Positions 53,033 through 63,251 of a stretch of 64,000 bases of DNA are shown in pieces. The DNA comes from Epiperipatus broadwayi (Eukaryota > Onychophora > Udeonychophora > Euonychophora > Peripatidae). Where the stretch lies: positions 64,625 through 128,624 of the forward strand of contig JAQFVV010001024.1 in the NCBI GenBank assembly GCA_028023455.1, written 5' to 3'. Below the pieces are notes generated by a model, which was given only the letters and a program-made list of their open reading frames with translations, was not told the origin of the DNA and ran no database searches. Each line of letters opens with the position of its first letter. Within the stretch, counting starts at the first letter, position 1. The translations under genes were made by a program, and so were the position numbers.

Positions 53033-53416
53033 ATGGGGGGGGATCTTTTGAATATTTATATGAGGAACAGCATATCTGTTTCAATATATATATATATACA
53101 CACAAACTTTTTAGGATATGGGAAAAATACTATTGTTTCATCGTTTGACTTTGTAAATAGTATTAAAAATTTGATGATTGATGAAAATGATGTCATTGCT
53201 TCATTGAATGTTACAGAAATGTATGGATCTATTGATAGAATGAATTCCACAAAAATAATTGAACATGCATTAAAAAGTAAAAGTATTTGTAAATTTATTA
53301 TTGATTGTTTAATTTTTTTTAATGATAACATTGTTGCATGTTTTGAAGGTCAATATTATAAAATGTCTAAAGGCTGGCCTATGGGTCTGCCTATAGTTGC
53401 CTAAGTTCGCAATTTC

Positions 53417-53508
<92 letters not shown>

Positions 53509-54433
53509 ATAGTATTTTAAATATGTGTATTTTTGGAAATATTAAAATTTACAAAAGATGTATGGATGATGTTTTTATTTGTGGAAATAATAATAGTATA
53601 AATTTGCTTGTAGAAGAATTAAATAAGTTGAATGGCTTGAAATGAACTATTGAAAAGGAACAGGACAATAATATTAAAAAATTATATTTAATGATTACAT
53701 GAGAGAACAGTATATTAAATTATAAACTTATAACTAAGCCACTGCAAAAAGAGGATATATAAATTGTAAATCAAAAGAACCAATGTTGCATAAGATGTCA
53801 TGTTTTAGATCTTTTTTGTTTCGGAATGAAAAATTATGTCATTACCAAAGTGATAAACTGAAAAATATTAAAATATTTGCTAAGAAATTGCTTGATGTTG
53901 GTTATAAAATGGAACAAATAAACAATAATTTATGTCAATTTAAAAAATGTTATAATAATTTAAAGGAAATGAAGATTAATAATAAACAATGGATATCTAT
54001 TCCATTTATTTTAAATCCACAAGTAAATTTTTTTAAAGATTTATATATGAATGTGTTTAATGTTTCATTCTGCATTCCAAACAATATTAATAAATTAGTC
54101 AATAATTCTAAGGATGTCATACCTGTCAAGCAGAAAAGTAATATCATATATCAAATTGTTTGTGATTGTATGCTGTCATATATAGGTGAATCTAGGTTCA
54201 GTATTGAGAAGAGATTTAAGGAGTATGAATTGTTATACAAGCATGTAAAAAGTAAAAATATTGGTCATTTAATATCATCTTCGGTTTTTTTCGATCATGA
54301 AAAAACATGTAAATATAAATTTAAATTTGATTTTGAAAATATGAAAATTCTTCATGAAGAGAAAAACCATAGTAAAAGAAAAATTAAAGAGGCAATTTTT
54401 ATAAACAGGAATAAAATGCATTTAATAATTTGA
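53033..54433 (+). pseudogene. Penelope-like element 2 (PLE-2): RT + GIY-YIG endonuclease, broken
   Basis: Frame 53033-53404 carries RT motif A as ASLNVTEMYGSID, where PLE-1 has LDIENM, so the catalytic Asp is Asn. It also carries motif B KGWPMGLPIVA. A ~85-bp (TA)n tract (53421-53504) follows directly. Motif C YKRCMDDVFI then appears at about 53550-53580 in a frame ending at 53645. Frame 53783-54433 (216 residues) holds the connector and a GIY-YIG endonuclease: IIYQIVCDC at residues 121-129, YIGES 133-137, Arg in EKRFKEYE near 144, a His-containing FFDHEKTC near 169-176, and Glu in KRKIKEAIFI near 203. The endonuclease part is intact enough to recognise every core position. The N-terminal RT portion is missing. 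Upstream lies the macro-repeat (48.3-52.5 kb); a relation is possible but unproven. Confidence 0.85.
53421..53504. repeat. (TA)n microsatellite within the PLE-2 RT
   Basis: About 84 bp of alternating TA lies between the coding sequences of RT motifs B and C, replacing part of the palm. Confidence 0.95.
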
Positions 54434-54656
54434 CAAGCTGCTAACATTAAAATACGAGACTCGTGGAATTTAAATTGATGACGTTTGCTTTTTCTTTTGT
54501 TTTTGAATTTAATGTCAGTTGGGGCAGGTTTAAGAAATTAACGAAAAGTACTTCTGTGCATTTAAGGATTGTTTGCAATAGTTTGTAAACCATTAAATTT
54601 ATTTTTCAATTATAATTACAATTTTGTTTTATAATTAATTGACCTTTTATTTATTT

Positions 54657-54657
54657 T

Positions 54658-54733
<76 letters not shown>

Positions 54734-54734
54734 G
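54657..54734. repeat. (CA)n(TA)n(TG)n(TA)n composite, palindromic
   Basis: (CA)n at about 54659-54678, (TA)n to about 54696, (TG)n to about 54712, (TA)n to about 54734. The CA and TG runs are complementary and can fold around the TA centre. Confidence 0.9.
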
Positions 54735-56855
54735 ATAATGGTTGGTGAGGTCATTGAGACTTACCATATCTGTACTACAAGGTGCCACTGGGCTATGGAA
54801 AATTTATATAGTAGGCAGTGATGTGCTGTTAAGATCAAACTTTTACATATATATTTTATTCTGATAATCAGCCATTGCCACTAGCTCATTGAGACACATA
54901 GATTTAATATAGAACATGCTTAAAAGAAATATTTAAATAAAAAAAATTTCCATAAAATAAATAAATAACCTACTTCCAGAAATAACACACAAAAAACTTT
55001 TATTAATGCATAAATATAAACATTTAAAATTGAATAAAATTTATCTTGTTTATATTTTAATAATAATTTTTTTAAATTAAAATTATTATTTTTAAACAGT
55101 CCACACAGATGGATATTTTAATAAATTTTATTTAGAATGTTGAGTATAGATAGGCTATATAGATTACTCAGTTAAAATCTTTCAAAACAATCATTCAATT
55201 TCAGACTAAACATTCGTAGCCAAACCAACACCTGTTTCCACATATATAATCACAACCAATGCAACATAATATGGTAGCATAAAACCATGCTGAGAGGAAT
55301 GTGCATCTGACAGTGTGATATTATTTGAAGGACATAATCCTCATCTAGTACAGGAATGTACATCTTTCTAGCAAAGGAATCATGCATAGACAATAATTAA
55401 AGACAAATGCTACATTTGGGAGAGAGCAGTCTATCTGCTGACTAATAGTCCCTATCCATAGAGCTATAAAAGGGGTAAATGGCACAGGAACTGTGTCACC
55501 ATCCATTGCAATGCAATGACTACATCTTTGGTTCATGCATTCAGTTGGTCATGTTGCCCTGCATGCTAAACTCACTTCACATTACATTGATATAAACACC
55601 CTTATATCCCTACACCAACATTCGCCTAACTACAAAACAAATATCCTGAAATAAAAGCCTTTTAAAATAAACATAAATGATTAAAATATAAAGTTATTGA
55701 TGTAATTGCAGAGGGGAATTTACAATAAACCCAATGGCATTAATCATAAGATGCTGCATTGTCATCAATAACTTATAGATATCCGAATAAATACATTTTT
55801 TGATACTCAACATGAGGTATCATATTTACCAAATTTTATATATTTTAATCAATATGTAAATAAAAAAATAATTAAACATTAATGAATCTATGCAGCTATC
55901 TATGCCCAACTTAAATTTATTACATTTAAATAATTTAGTCAGTAAATATTAATAAAGAACTTGGAAATGATTTATCTAAATTAGCAAAGGGAAATATATA
56001 AAATTTTAACATTAATAACTGATTTTGAAATCTGAATAAGTAATATAAGAGTTCATTTTAAAAGTTCTGTTTAGCAGTTTATTAAAAGTATGTTAAATAT
56101 TGAATAAAGTTCTTAATTACTTTTTAAAATCTTATAGTTCATACTTTACAGTAGAAGAGCTCCCAGTTCCTGATGCCAATTCCTGTGAAGTTTTTATTGA
56201 TCATACTTTCATAGAAGACCGGTCTGTTTTATCAGAGATGGCCTTTTCTGGTCCCTCCTGGTATTATTTTATTGTAGGACCCTTATGATTCAGGTCTACA
56301 ATAGTGGCATTCATAATTCAACAGTCATTTTTTTGAAATTAGTGAGAGAGGGTGACAAGTGCGTCTTATCACCCTTCTCAAAAAAATCAAGCTGGAACTG
56401 TTCTTAATTTGAATAGTATTTTTATACAAATGAACCAGATTCAGTGAACATAGTTTCCTGTTCCAAATTTTTGTTAAGGTCTGAGTGTTGTTTGCTGCTT
56501 CTATTGGACATCTATTTTTTTGTTTTATTATCTATATCTTTTATCTGACTTTTTAATTATATAAGAGCCCCAAGGGCTAGTTTGCTTTTAAATAATTAAT
56601 AACACAATAATTTCCATTTACTGAGATTACATAGGAATGTTTTTCATTTATGTTACTTTTTAATATATTAGATCTTTACCTTTTTTTATAAAAAAGTACA
56701 TTCAAATACTTTTATTTTTATTTAAAAAAAATACTTTTAAAGTTTTGCATTTATTTGGATATATATACATTTAACAACTCTTTAATTTTAGCTTTTAATT
56801 TTTATTTACAAACTTAAGTTTTTATTTTAATTTTAAATTAATGTAACAGCATATA
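54735..56855. repeat. Copy C of the ~2.1 kb dispersed repeat
   Basis: The most diverged copy. Shared blocks: TACTACAAGGTGCCACTGGG, GTAGGCAG, CCACTAGCTCATTGAG, GTTGAGTATAGATAGGCTA, GTTCTTAATTACTTTTTAAA, AGTAGAAGAGCTCCCAG, a hairpin (56344-56379), GAGCCCCAAGGGCTAGTTTG and ending AATGTAACAGCATATAT. It begins beside the CA/TA/TG composite and ends in (TA)n, as copy B does. Confidence 0.7.
56344..56379. other. Hairpin in repeat copy C
   Basis: The left arm GAGAGGGTGACAA and right arm TTATCACCCTTCTC pair with one bulge and one mismatch. The loop contains GTGCGTC. It is followed by AGCTGGAACTG, homologous to TGCTGGAACT after the copy A hairpin. Confidence 0.75.
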
Positions 56856-56891
56856 TATATATATATATTTTATATTATATATTTATATATA

Positions 56892-56941
<50 letters not shown>
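56847..56941. repeat. Irregular (TA)n tract
   Basis: TA runs with a few T or A insertions, following the 3' end of repeat copy C. Confidence 0.9.
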
Positions 56942-56945
<4 letters not shown>

Positions 56946-56949
56946 CTTT

Positions 56950-57905
56950 TAAAAAAGTCTGAATAAATATAAATAGTGTATTATTATTATTCTGATTTTG
57001 AAATAAAAAAAACAAGTCTGGTATTTTTCAAATATTTTTAATAAATTAAACTGCTAAAAGTTCTCAAAAATAGTTTTAATTAAAAGTGATTTAAAGAGAA
57101 TAAATATCATGTATATAGATCACACCCTTGGCCAAATTCTAAAGGATTAAAATTAATTGAAATCAACTTTTTTCCTATCACATATTGATAAAAATGTCAT
57201 ATTTGTTTTCAAGTGGATTAGGGAAGTAAAAAAACCCAGTGTTATTAAATTTATTGTTGTTATCACCTCACCAAGAATATAAAAGGGCTGATAAAAATAT
57301 CAGCTGCAGTCTGTACAGTGGTTTTTGATGAGAACAGCTTAGATAGTCATTTTTGAAAAAAGCAGTTCACAACATATAGTTAACTGCAAAGTTGTTTATA
57401 TTATTTTGTGGCAGCTTGTTGAAGTTTAGAGCAGTTTGTGTTAGCTAGACATAGATGTGGCTGGTAGATTTATATAGAGCTCCAATATGATGTAGTTGAA
57501 GTTAAGGCAAGAGATTCAGCAGCAGTCATTGATTCATGGTAGTGGAGGTTAAATTCACTTGGGGGAAATTGGTCATCATCCAGTGGCAAAATCCATAGCT
57601 ACAAATGTGTTATACAAGACAGCTGCTTTCTGGAACAATTCTAAGCAGAAGAGAGATCAACCACAGACTAACATTTTATATGGAATGTATTTTTCCTGAT
57701 GATGACAATCACCAAAATTAAATTCACCAATAACAATCTTTCATAATGCACTGGGAATTCCAGCTTGCTGTAGAAGTAATTATATGTATGCTGATGTAAC
57801 AAAAGTCAAAGAAGCACACAGAAACATTTATACAGTTGTTTGTGAGCAGTTTTATGTATGATAACAAAATTTAAATAATTTCCTTAGTGAAATGACATTT
57901 TTATA
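56950..57905. other. Spacer with a TATA-like site
   Basis: GAATATAAAAGGGCTG at about 57277-57292 is a good TATA-like sequence, followed by moderately GC sequence (57300-57720) without any sustained ORF. It may be a non-coding transcript start or decayed element promoter; nothing confirms it. Confidence 0.35.
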
Positions 57906-57906
57906 A

Positions 57907-57907
<1 letters not shown>

Positions 57908-57971
<64 letters not shown>
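57908..57971. repeat. (TA)n microsatellite
   Basis: About 62 bp of alternating TA followed by TTGTAATGGAACG. Confidence 0.95.
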
Positions 57972-57974
<3 letters not shown>

Positions 57975-58139
57975 AATGGAACGTATATGAGGCAGCCCAC
58001 GATTGGGCAAGCCAAATGTAATGGAAACTACTTGCTGCATTCCATTTAAATTGAAGAAAGACAAAATTATCCCGGTTATATTTAAATAAATTGTTTAAAT
58101 GCCCTTCCAGCTAGCTATACATAAAACAAATCTAAAATC

Positions 58140-58158
58140 ACGTGTGCTCTTCCGATCT
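58140..58158 (+). other. Illumina TruSeq adapter sequence (assembly contaminant)
   Basis: ACGTGTGCTCTTCCGATCT is 19 bases identical to the 3' end of the standard Illumina adapter. It ends exactly where the direct repeat shared with 63252 begins. It is not biological. Confidence 0.93.
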
Positions 58159-58910
58159 ATGTTAGTTACCCTAATACTAACCTTAAATTTCCGATGCAAT
58201 GGGGCTTTATACGTTCAATCCACGCTAATTTCCATAATGAATAATTTATTTCAAATGTGTATTAAAATCAATTAGTTTCAGTTTAAAATTGAGTCACTTC
58301 TCTTAATAAATTCATGATAAAATATTCATGAATTTATATATATTACAATTGCGTGGATTGTGCATATATATTTGTAAATATTTAAATATATATAATTTTC
58401 GAAAGTTTCATTAGCTGGGAATACTTGTTGTTTTTTTTTGTACTTTTAAATAATTTGTTAAAGTTTGCGATTAAAAGCTACATTCCTTCCATGGGCTTTC
58501 AAATTCTCAAAAACAACAGTAAAGTTTTATTAATTAAAAAAAGATAAGAATTCAATTTCTAATTAAAATCATTTCAGATTTTAAGAATTCATTTTCTAAT
58601 TGGGAAAGGAATTCAAAAAAATTAGTCTAATTAGGAAAGGAATTCAATAATTAGTTTGAAAGCCTTACCGAAGGAATGTATTGGAAAACAACTAATTGAT
58701 AATAAAATGAGCGCTAGCCTTAAGGCATCTGGACAATATATATAGCCCTGAAAAGTCAGAAAAAGAAAGATCAAGTTTTTGGTTGTAGAGTAGTGCAGTG
58801 AACTCTGTGTGTATAAAAATTGTATTTCATCATGATAGAGGGCTAGAACATCAGGAATCTGGCTACGGTTCCTAAAGTCCTGAGAAATCTTCAATGGAGC
58901 TGCTGAACCG
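58159..58910. repeat. Direct repeat copy 1 (also at 63252-64000)
   Basis: ATGTTAGTTACCCTAATACT opens both copies, and the two stay highly similar with small indels up to the end of the window. Inside are GACAATATATATAGCCCTGA (TATA-like, ~58733) and a G+C-richer transcript-like part. It may be an LTR, with TGTT start and TATA box, or an assembly duplication. The 87-codon minus frame in both copies (58631-58894 and 63735-63998) probably reflects their identity and not a gene. Confidence 0.7.
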
Positions 58911-61190
58911 TTTTCCGGATCGATAATTCTGCTAAAATAATGAAAGCTACTAAAATACTACTCCAGTAGTTAACCAATGATGCCTACGTTTTCAACAACT
59001 TGGAGGTGTAACTTAAGGACCAGCGGAAGGGTAATCGTAATATGAACGTTAAACTTTCTGGCCAGTTCGAACTTTATTTTATACTCCTCCTATTTAAGAG
59101 CTCTTTATTATTTAATGTAAATCTTTATAAAATGCTAATATAAATTTATATTGTAATTCTTTCAATCTCTAGTCTTTAAACTTTTTCTTTCTTACCTGCA
59201 GTTCGCTTATATATATATGTTGGTGTGCTTTATTAATGTCGTATTTAAAAATTATATGCCAATAATCTTTCGACTCGATGAGCCCCTTTGATTCCATTTG
59301 CCTCACTCAAATAATATAACATTAATTTCCAATAGTAATTCTCGCCCATTAGAACTAAATTTGAAAGTTCTATTAATCATCGAGTCTGAAAGAAAATATT
59401 ACATGTTTATTATTTGATAATTGGCAAATAATAAACTATTAGCTTCATTTTTCACCTATGTCCCCAGCTACTAAGTTACAATTGTTTATATACTCACAAA
59501 ATGTTATAATATTGATTTCTTGTTCTACTAATATATATTTATTCGAATATAACCTTAAATGTTTTATTATTCAAAAAGGGTCGATAAAGGGTTAAATGTA
59601 TTTTAATTCCATTGTTGTTATTTTAAATTGATATTCAGGAAGGGCAACTGAATATTAAGGCATAATTAAGATAGTTTATAAAATGTTTTCAAAATAGTTC
59701 GATAAAGCTCATTTGACTTTAATTAATTGGTCAAGTCATCACGTGGAGCATTCTACATGGGTTTTATTTTTCAACGATGACTATCAAGTCATCATCATCA
59801 AATGTTGCTGACGTAGGGCCATCTTCCGCCTCCGTTAGGCTGGTAGGTGATCATATTTTCAGCATTTAAATTTCTCGAGGAAGAAAAATACTTCCTTCCG
59901 TTCCATTAGTCAAAGGCCGTTAAGACTTGCCAAATGCAAGCCGCCATAGGACTTCGACCATCGACTAGCAATCATCTTTCAATTTTACTCACTGCCTTGT
60001 AATTCGTCAGTACCATTGTGGGGTCCCTTGTTTCAGTAAAACCCGCTCCGTGCTTCGTAATTCCGTGATGGAGTGATTTAAATTAAAGTCGAACCAATCC
60101 TCAAGTATATTTCAGTTTAAATCAGTTCTCAAATCAAGATTAAAGTTATGCCTTAAAATACGTTTTGCTCTTCATGAATAGATTTCAATGTGAAGATAAA
60201 TCTCATATTCCACCGTAATAAAATTAGAACAATCATTTCCGTTCTAAATAAATACCTTTATCCACCTTTATATTTTCTTGTTGAGAGCATAGACATAGAA
60301 TTCCAATATTGCGTAATTTCCATTGGCATATGATAAGGACCGCTACTCTGATTATATTTATAAATTATTTTAAAGACTAGAGGTAACTAATGCTATTTAT
60401 ATTTTATTGAACAAAACAAATTATTATTAGTATTAAATATTTTCTAACATACTTGGTTTCTTAGTTCATCATTCTTTTGATAATTATTTAAATGTTAATA
60501 CTCACTGTCTGTGTTGGCAACCCAAACATACATATGATTCGATTTATAAGATTATTCAAAGTATATAAATTCTTAGATATGAGTGTTACTCAGGAATCTC
60601 TAGTCCTCACCAACCGTTGAGCTAGTTCTTGGCGCATAGCACTGTGCCGTCGATTTCTGCTATCTGAGCTGTTGAGATCGGAAGAATTCAGTTTTGGTTA
60701 AGCTGAGTTTGAATCCGATTTGACATTGGGGGTGGTGGTTTTCGACCGGTACATGGTTATGTTTTTGGCTGCCCAATCGTTGTGGCTCGACTTAATAAAC
60801 CCCACACATGCCCTGGAGATGAGAATTGTGATTTTAGTTACTCAGTTAATTGAAATCCCAATAAAGTAATTGTTTCTGTAGAGTGATATTTTTTTTTTTA
60901 AAAAAAAAAAAGTGTTATATATATACTGAAATGATTTAATAAATTAAAATATCATTTTCTAATTCTTTCTTATAAAAATGTTTTCAAGATTATTTTTTAA
61001 ATGTTCGTTCAGTAAAAGATTCGTTAGTTAAAATAATTATTCATATGTATATATATTAATTATACGTGTACTATATCAGTATATATATATTATACGTTTG
61101 TGTTACGCGTTCATGACAATAGGAAAAATATCGTTAGCAAAGTAGTAAGAGTCCATAGATCAAAGCATAGGGGTAAAATAAATGAAATAT
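58911..61190. other. Less AT-rich region without recognisable gene
   Basis: From about 59730 to 60830 the base composition is visibly richer in G and C (for example CCGCCTCCGTTAGGCTGG at about 59828). No frame is long or motif-bearing. If 58159 and 63252 are LTRs, this would be the LTR remainder, leader and decayed gag-pol. An 11-base adapter-like match sits at 60675-60685. Confidence 0.4.
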
Positions 61191-61322
61191 TTTGTCTGTG
61201 TCAAAATTAATTTTGTTCATCTCAGTCGTTATAATTAAAAATATCCAATATGATAGCATAAAAGTCTTAATTTTACAGTATTGCTTGCTAGCACATATAT
61301 TTAATGTTCGCTCTGTATTTTT

Positions 61323-61425
61323 AGTAACCTCAAAGCAGGTGAAGCCCTTTGTGTACACCAAGCAGCCAGATGCAGTTGGCAAAATGCTTAAATGGTTTGC
61401 ACGCTTTCATGCTAGCAAGATTTAG
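61323..61425 (+). CDS. Possible terminal exon or decayed ORF end
   Basis: An acceptor-like CTCTGTATTTTTAG (61311-61324) precedes a frame with balanced composition (TSKQVKPFVYTKQPDAVGKM then LKWFARFHASKI) ending in TAG at 61423-61425. AATAAA follows at 61438-61443, only 12 bases after the stop. The frame continues upstream to 61192 but with AT-driven residues. The family is not recognised. It could be the last exon of a host gene, a retrocopy, or part of an element. Confidence 0.25.
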
Positions 61426-62215
61426 AATAATATCTCCAATAAAAGTTCTTGTAATATTAATTTTGACATTTTTTTTTTGGTGTTAAAGCCTCGTGCTTGG
61501 TAAAAATGAAGTAGTGAACTCCTATATTTAAACTCAGGTCATGAACGCGTTAGCTGTTATTAAATAATATTACTCATCATCAATTCAATTGTTTTATCAA
61601 AAGTTAAGTCAATCATATGTGGTTTGGGGGTCAATGGGTTATATCACATGCCCTATTGATCTCATTTTGCTCACTGGCGCCCATATAAATAAATTTGTCA
61701 GCAAAATTGATTGTCAGCACAGTAGTGGGTCAATCGCCATAATAAAAAAAAAAAAAAAAAAACCAAGTGTGTTCAATACAGAATGAGTTGTTGTATCTGC
61801 TAATACATAATATTGTATATCACTATATAGTTTTTTTTTCAGACATGGGAGAACACAACAGCTGAACAAAGGGAAAGTGAATAATGTTTTTTTTTATATT
61901 TTTGAATACATGTCTCACTCAAACAGTTAAAATAAAGAGCTAACCAAGAAAACGTAGGTAAACCAAAAAAGGCAGATTACATAGATTGGGGAAATAATAT
62001 GCAGCAGCTAGTGAAGATTGGGACAATGGACCTGTAGTCAGAGATGTAGTTAAAATTTACTAAAGAAAAAAAATATTATTTAAGCATACAGAGAGTCTAT
62101 AAGTTGATTTGCAGTGTTTATTGATTGTTATTACATTATTTTCTTGTTTTCAAAAATGGGAAAAGACACTTTCCAAACGATCCTTAGAGAAATGAGAGAA
62201 CACTGAAAGGTACTG

Positions 62216-62937
62216 ATGATGATGATGGAAAGGTTTGTAAGGATGGATGAAGCACGAGGCATCCGAGCCAACTCAAACCCAGAGAATGTAAAGCTTCAGC
62301 AAGACATAAATCCCTCTGAAGCCCCAACAATAGATGATGAAGATGATCAGGCCACACCAAAGGAAGTTGTAGATAGCAAGGAAGATGACAATGGTGAGGA
62401 TGAGTCCAATTACGCAACAGGGGGAAGAAGCTGATATAGATATAGAGAAAGATATAAATCCCTCTGAAGCCCCAAAAATAGATGATAAAGATGATCAGGC
62501 CACACCAAAGGAAGTTGTAGATAGCAGAGGAAGGCGACAGTGGTGAGGATGAGTCCAATTATGAAACAGTGGAGGAAGCTGATATAGATATAGAGAAAGA
62601 AAAAGATGTTCAGACCACTAGTCAAATGAAATTAAAAGTGGAAATGGGACAGATGATGAGTCCTCAACTTAGTATGAAGAGGTTACAGACGCCAATGCCT
62701 GGATCCTTGATACAGATTCAGACTTTCAAAGAAGACCCAGGAGAGAAACCCATCGTTCATAGAGATAATGTTAAAGAATTGTTTTTTGTGCATTCCGTCG
62801 CAGAAAAGGCCACAGAATTAATAACAGCAATAGACTATGGGAACTTGACGACAACCAGGGAAGACCAGGACTATGACCTTTACAATGCCAGACAGTTAAA
62901 ACCATATGTACCACCTGATCCAGGGAAACAATAAGAC
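62216..62937 (+). pseudogene. Broken acidic ORF, possible retroelement polyprotein C-terminus
   Basis: Frame 62216-62434 and, after a frame change, frame 62569-62934 read as one protein interrupted by a 148-bp tandem duplication. The first part is acidic (PSEAPTIDDEDDQATPKEVV). The second runs through GEKPIVHRDNVKELFFVHSV and ends YNARQLKPYVPPDPGKQ with stop 62935-62937. A C-terminal LKPYVPP is reminiscent of the end of some LTR-retrotransposon integrases, and the stop lies about 315 bases before the repeat at 63252, where a 3' LTR would be. That link is an inference from position and a short motif; a host acidic protein retrocopy is equally possible. Confidence 0.35.
62303..62598. repeat. 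148-bp tandem duplication in the acidic ORF
   Basis: GACATAAATCCCTCTGAAGC at 62303 recurs as GATATAAATCCCTCTGAAGC at 62451, and similarity continues through GATGAGTCCAATTA and GAAGCTGATATAGATATAGA. The unit is 148 bases, not a multiple of 3, so it breaks the frame. Confidence 0.9.
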
Positions 62938-63251
62938 AAACTGTAATGACAGTATATATACAGAAGACCAACTGACATGACCCTAGGAAAATGAAACTTG
63001 ATAAACGGACTGATTTTATTATAAACCCATTTATAAGTGTGAATATTCAAAAAATGGATAAAGCAGTGAGACATGTACAAATTGTAGCCCGGGCAGGTTA
63101 TATTATTCACACTCATGCTGTTCTCCCCAGAGTCTATACACTTCATGCAACTATATCCTGCATAAGTAAAAGTCATTTTTTTTTTCATTGTTTTTTTTTT
63201 AAGTGAAAAGAAATGAATTTGTCTTTGGATCTGGAGTTCGATCCTAGCTTC

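Noticed and set aside
56100-56288. 62-codon frame in repeat copy C
   Set aside because: Lies in the non-coding 2.1-kb repeat and is not kept open in copies A and B.
58631-58894. Conserved 87-codon minus frame present at 58.6 and 63.7 kb
   Set aside because: The two copies are near identical DNA, so frame conservation is uninformative; the plus strand carries promoter-like sequence instead.
62184-62625. Leu/His-rich minus frames opposite the acidic ORF
   Set aside because: Shadow of the plus-strand duplicated acidic sequence; no motif of their own.
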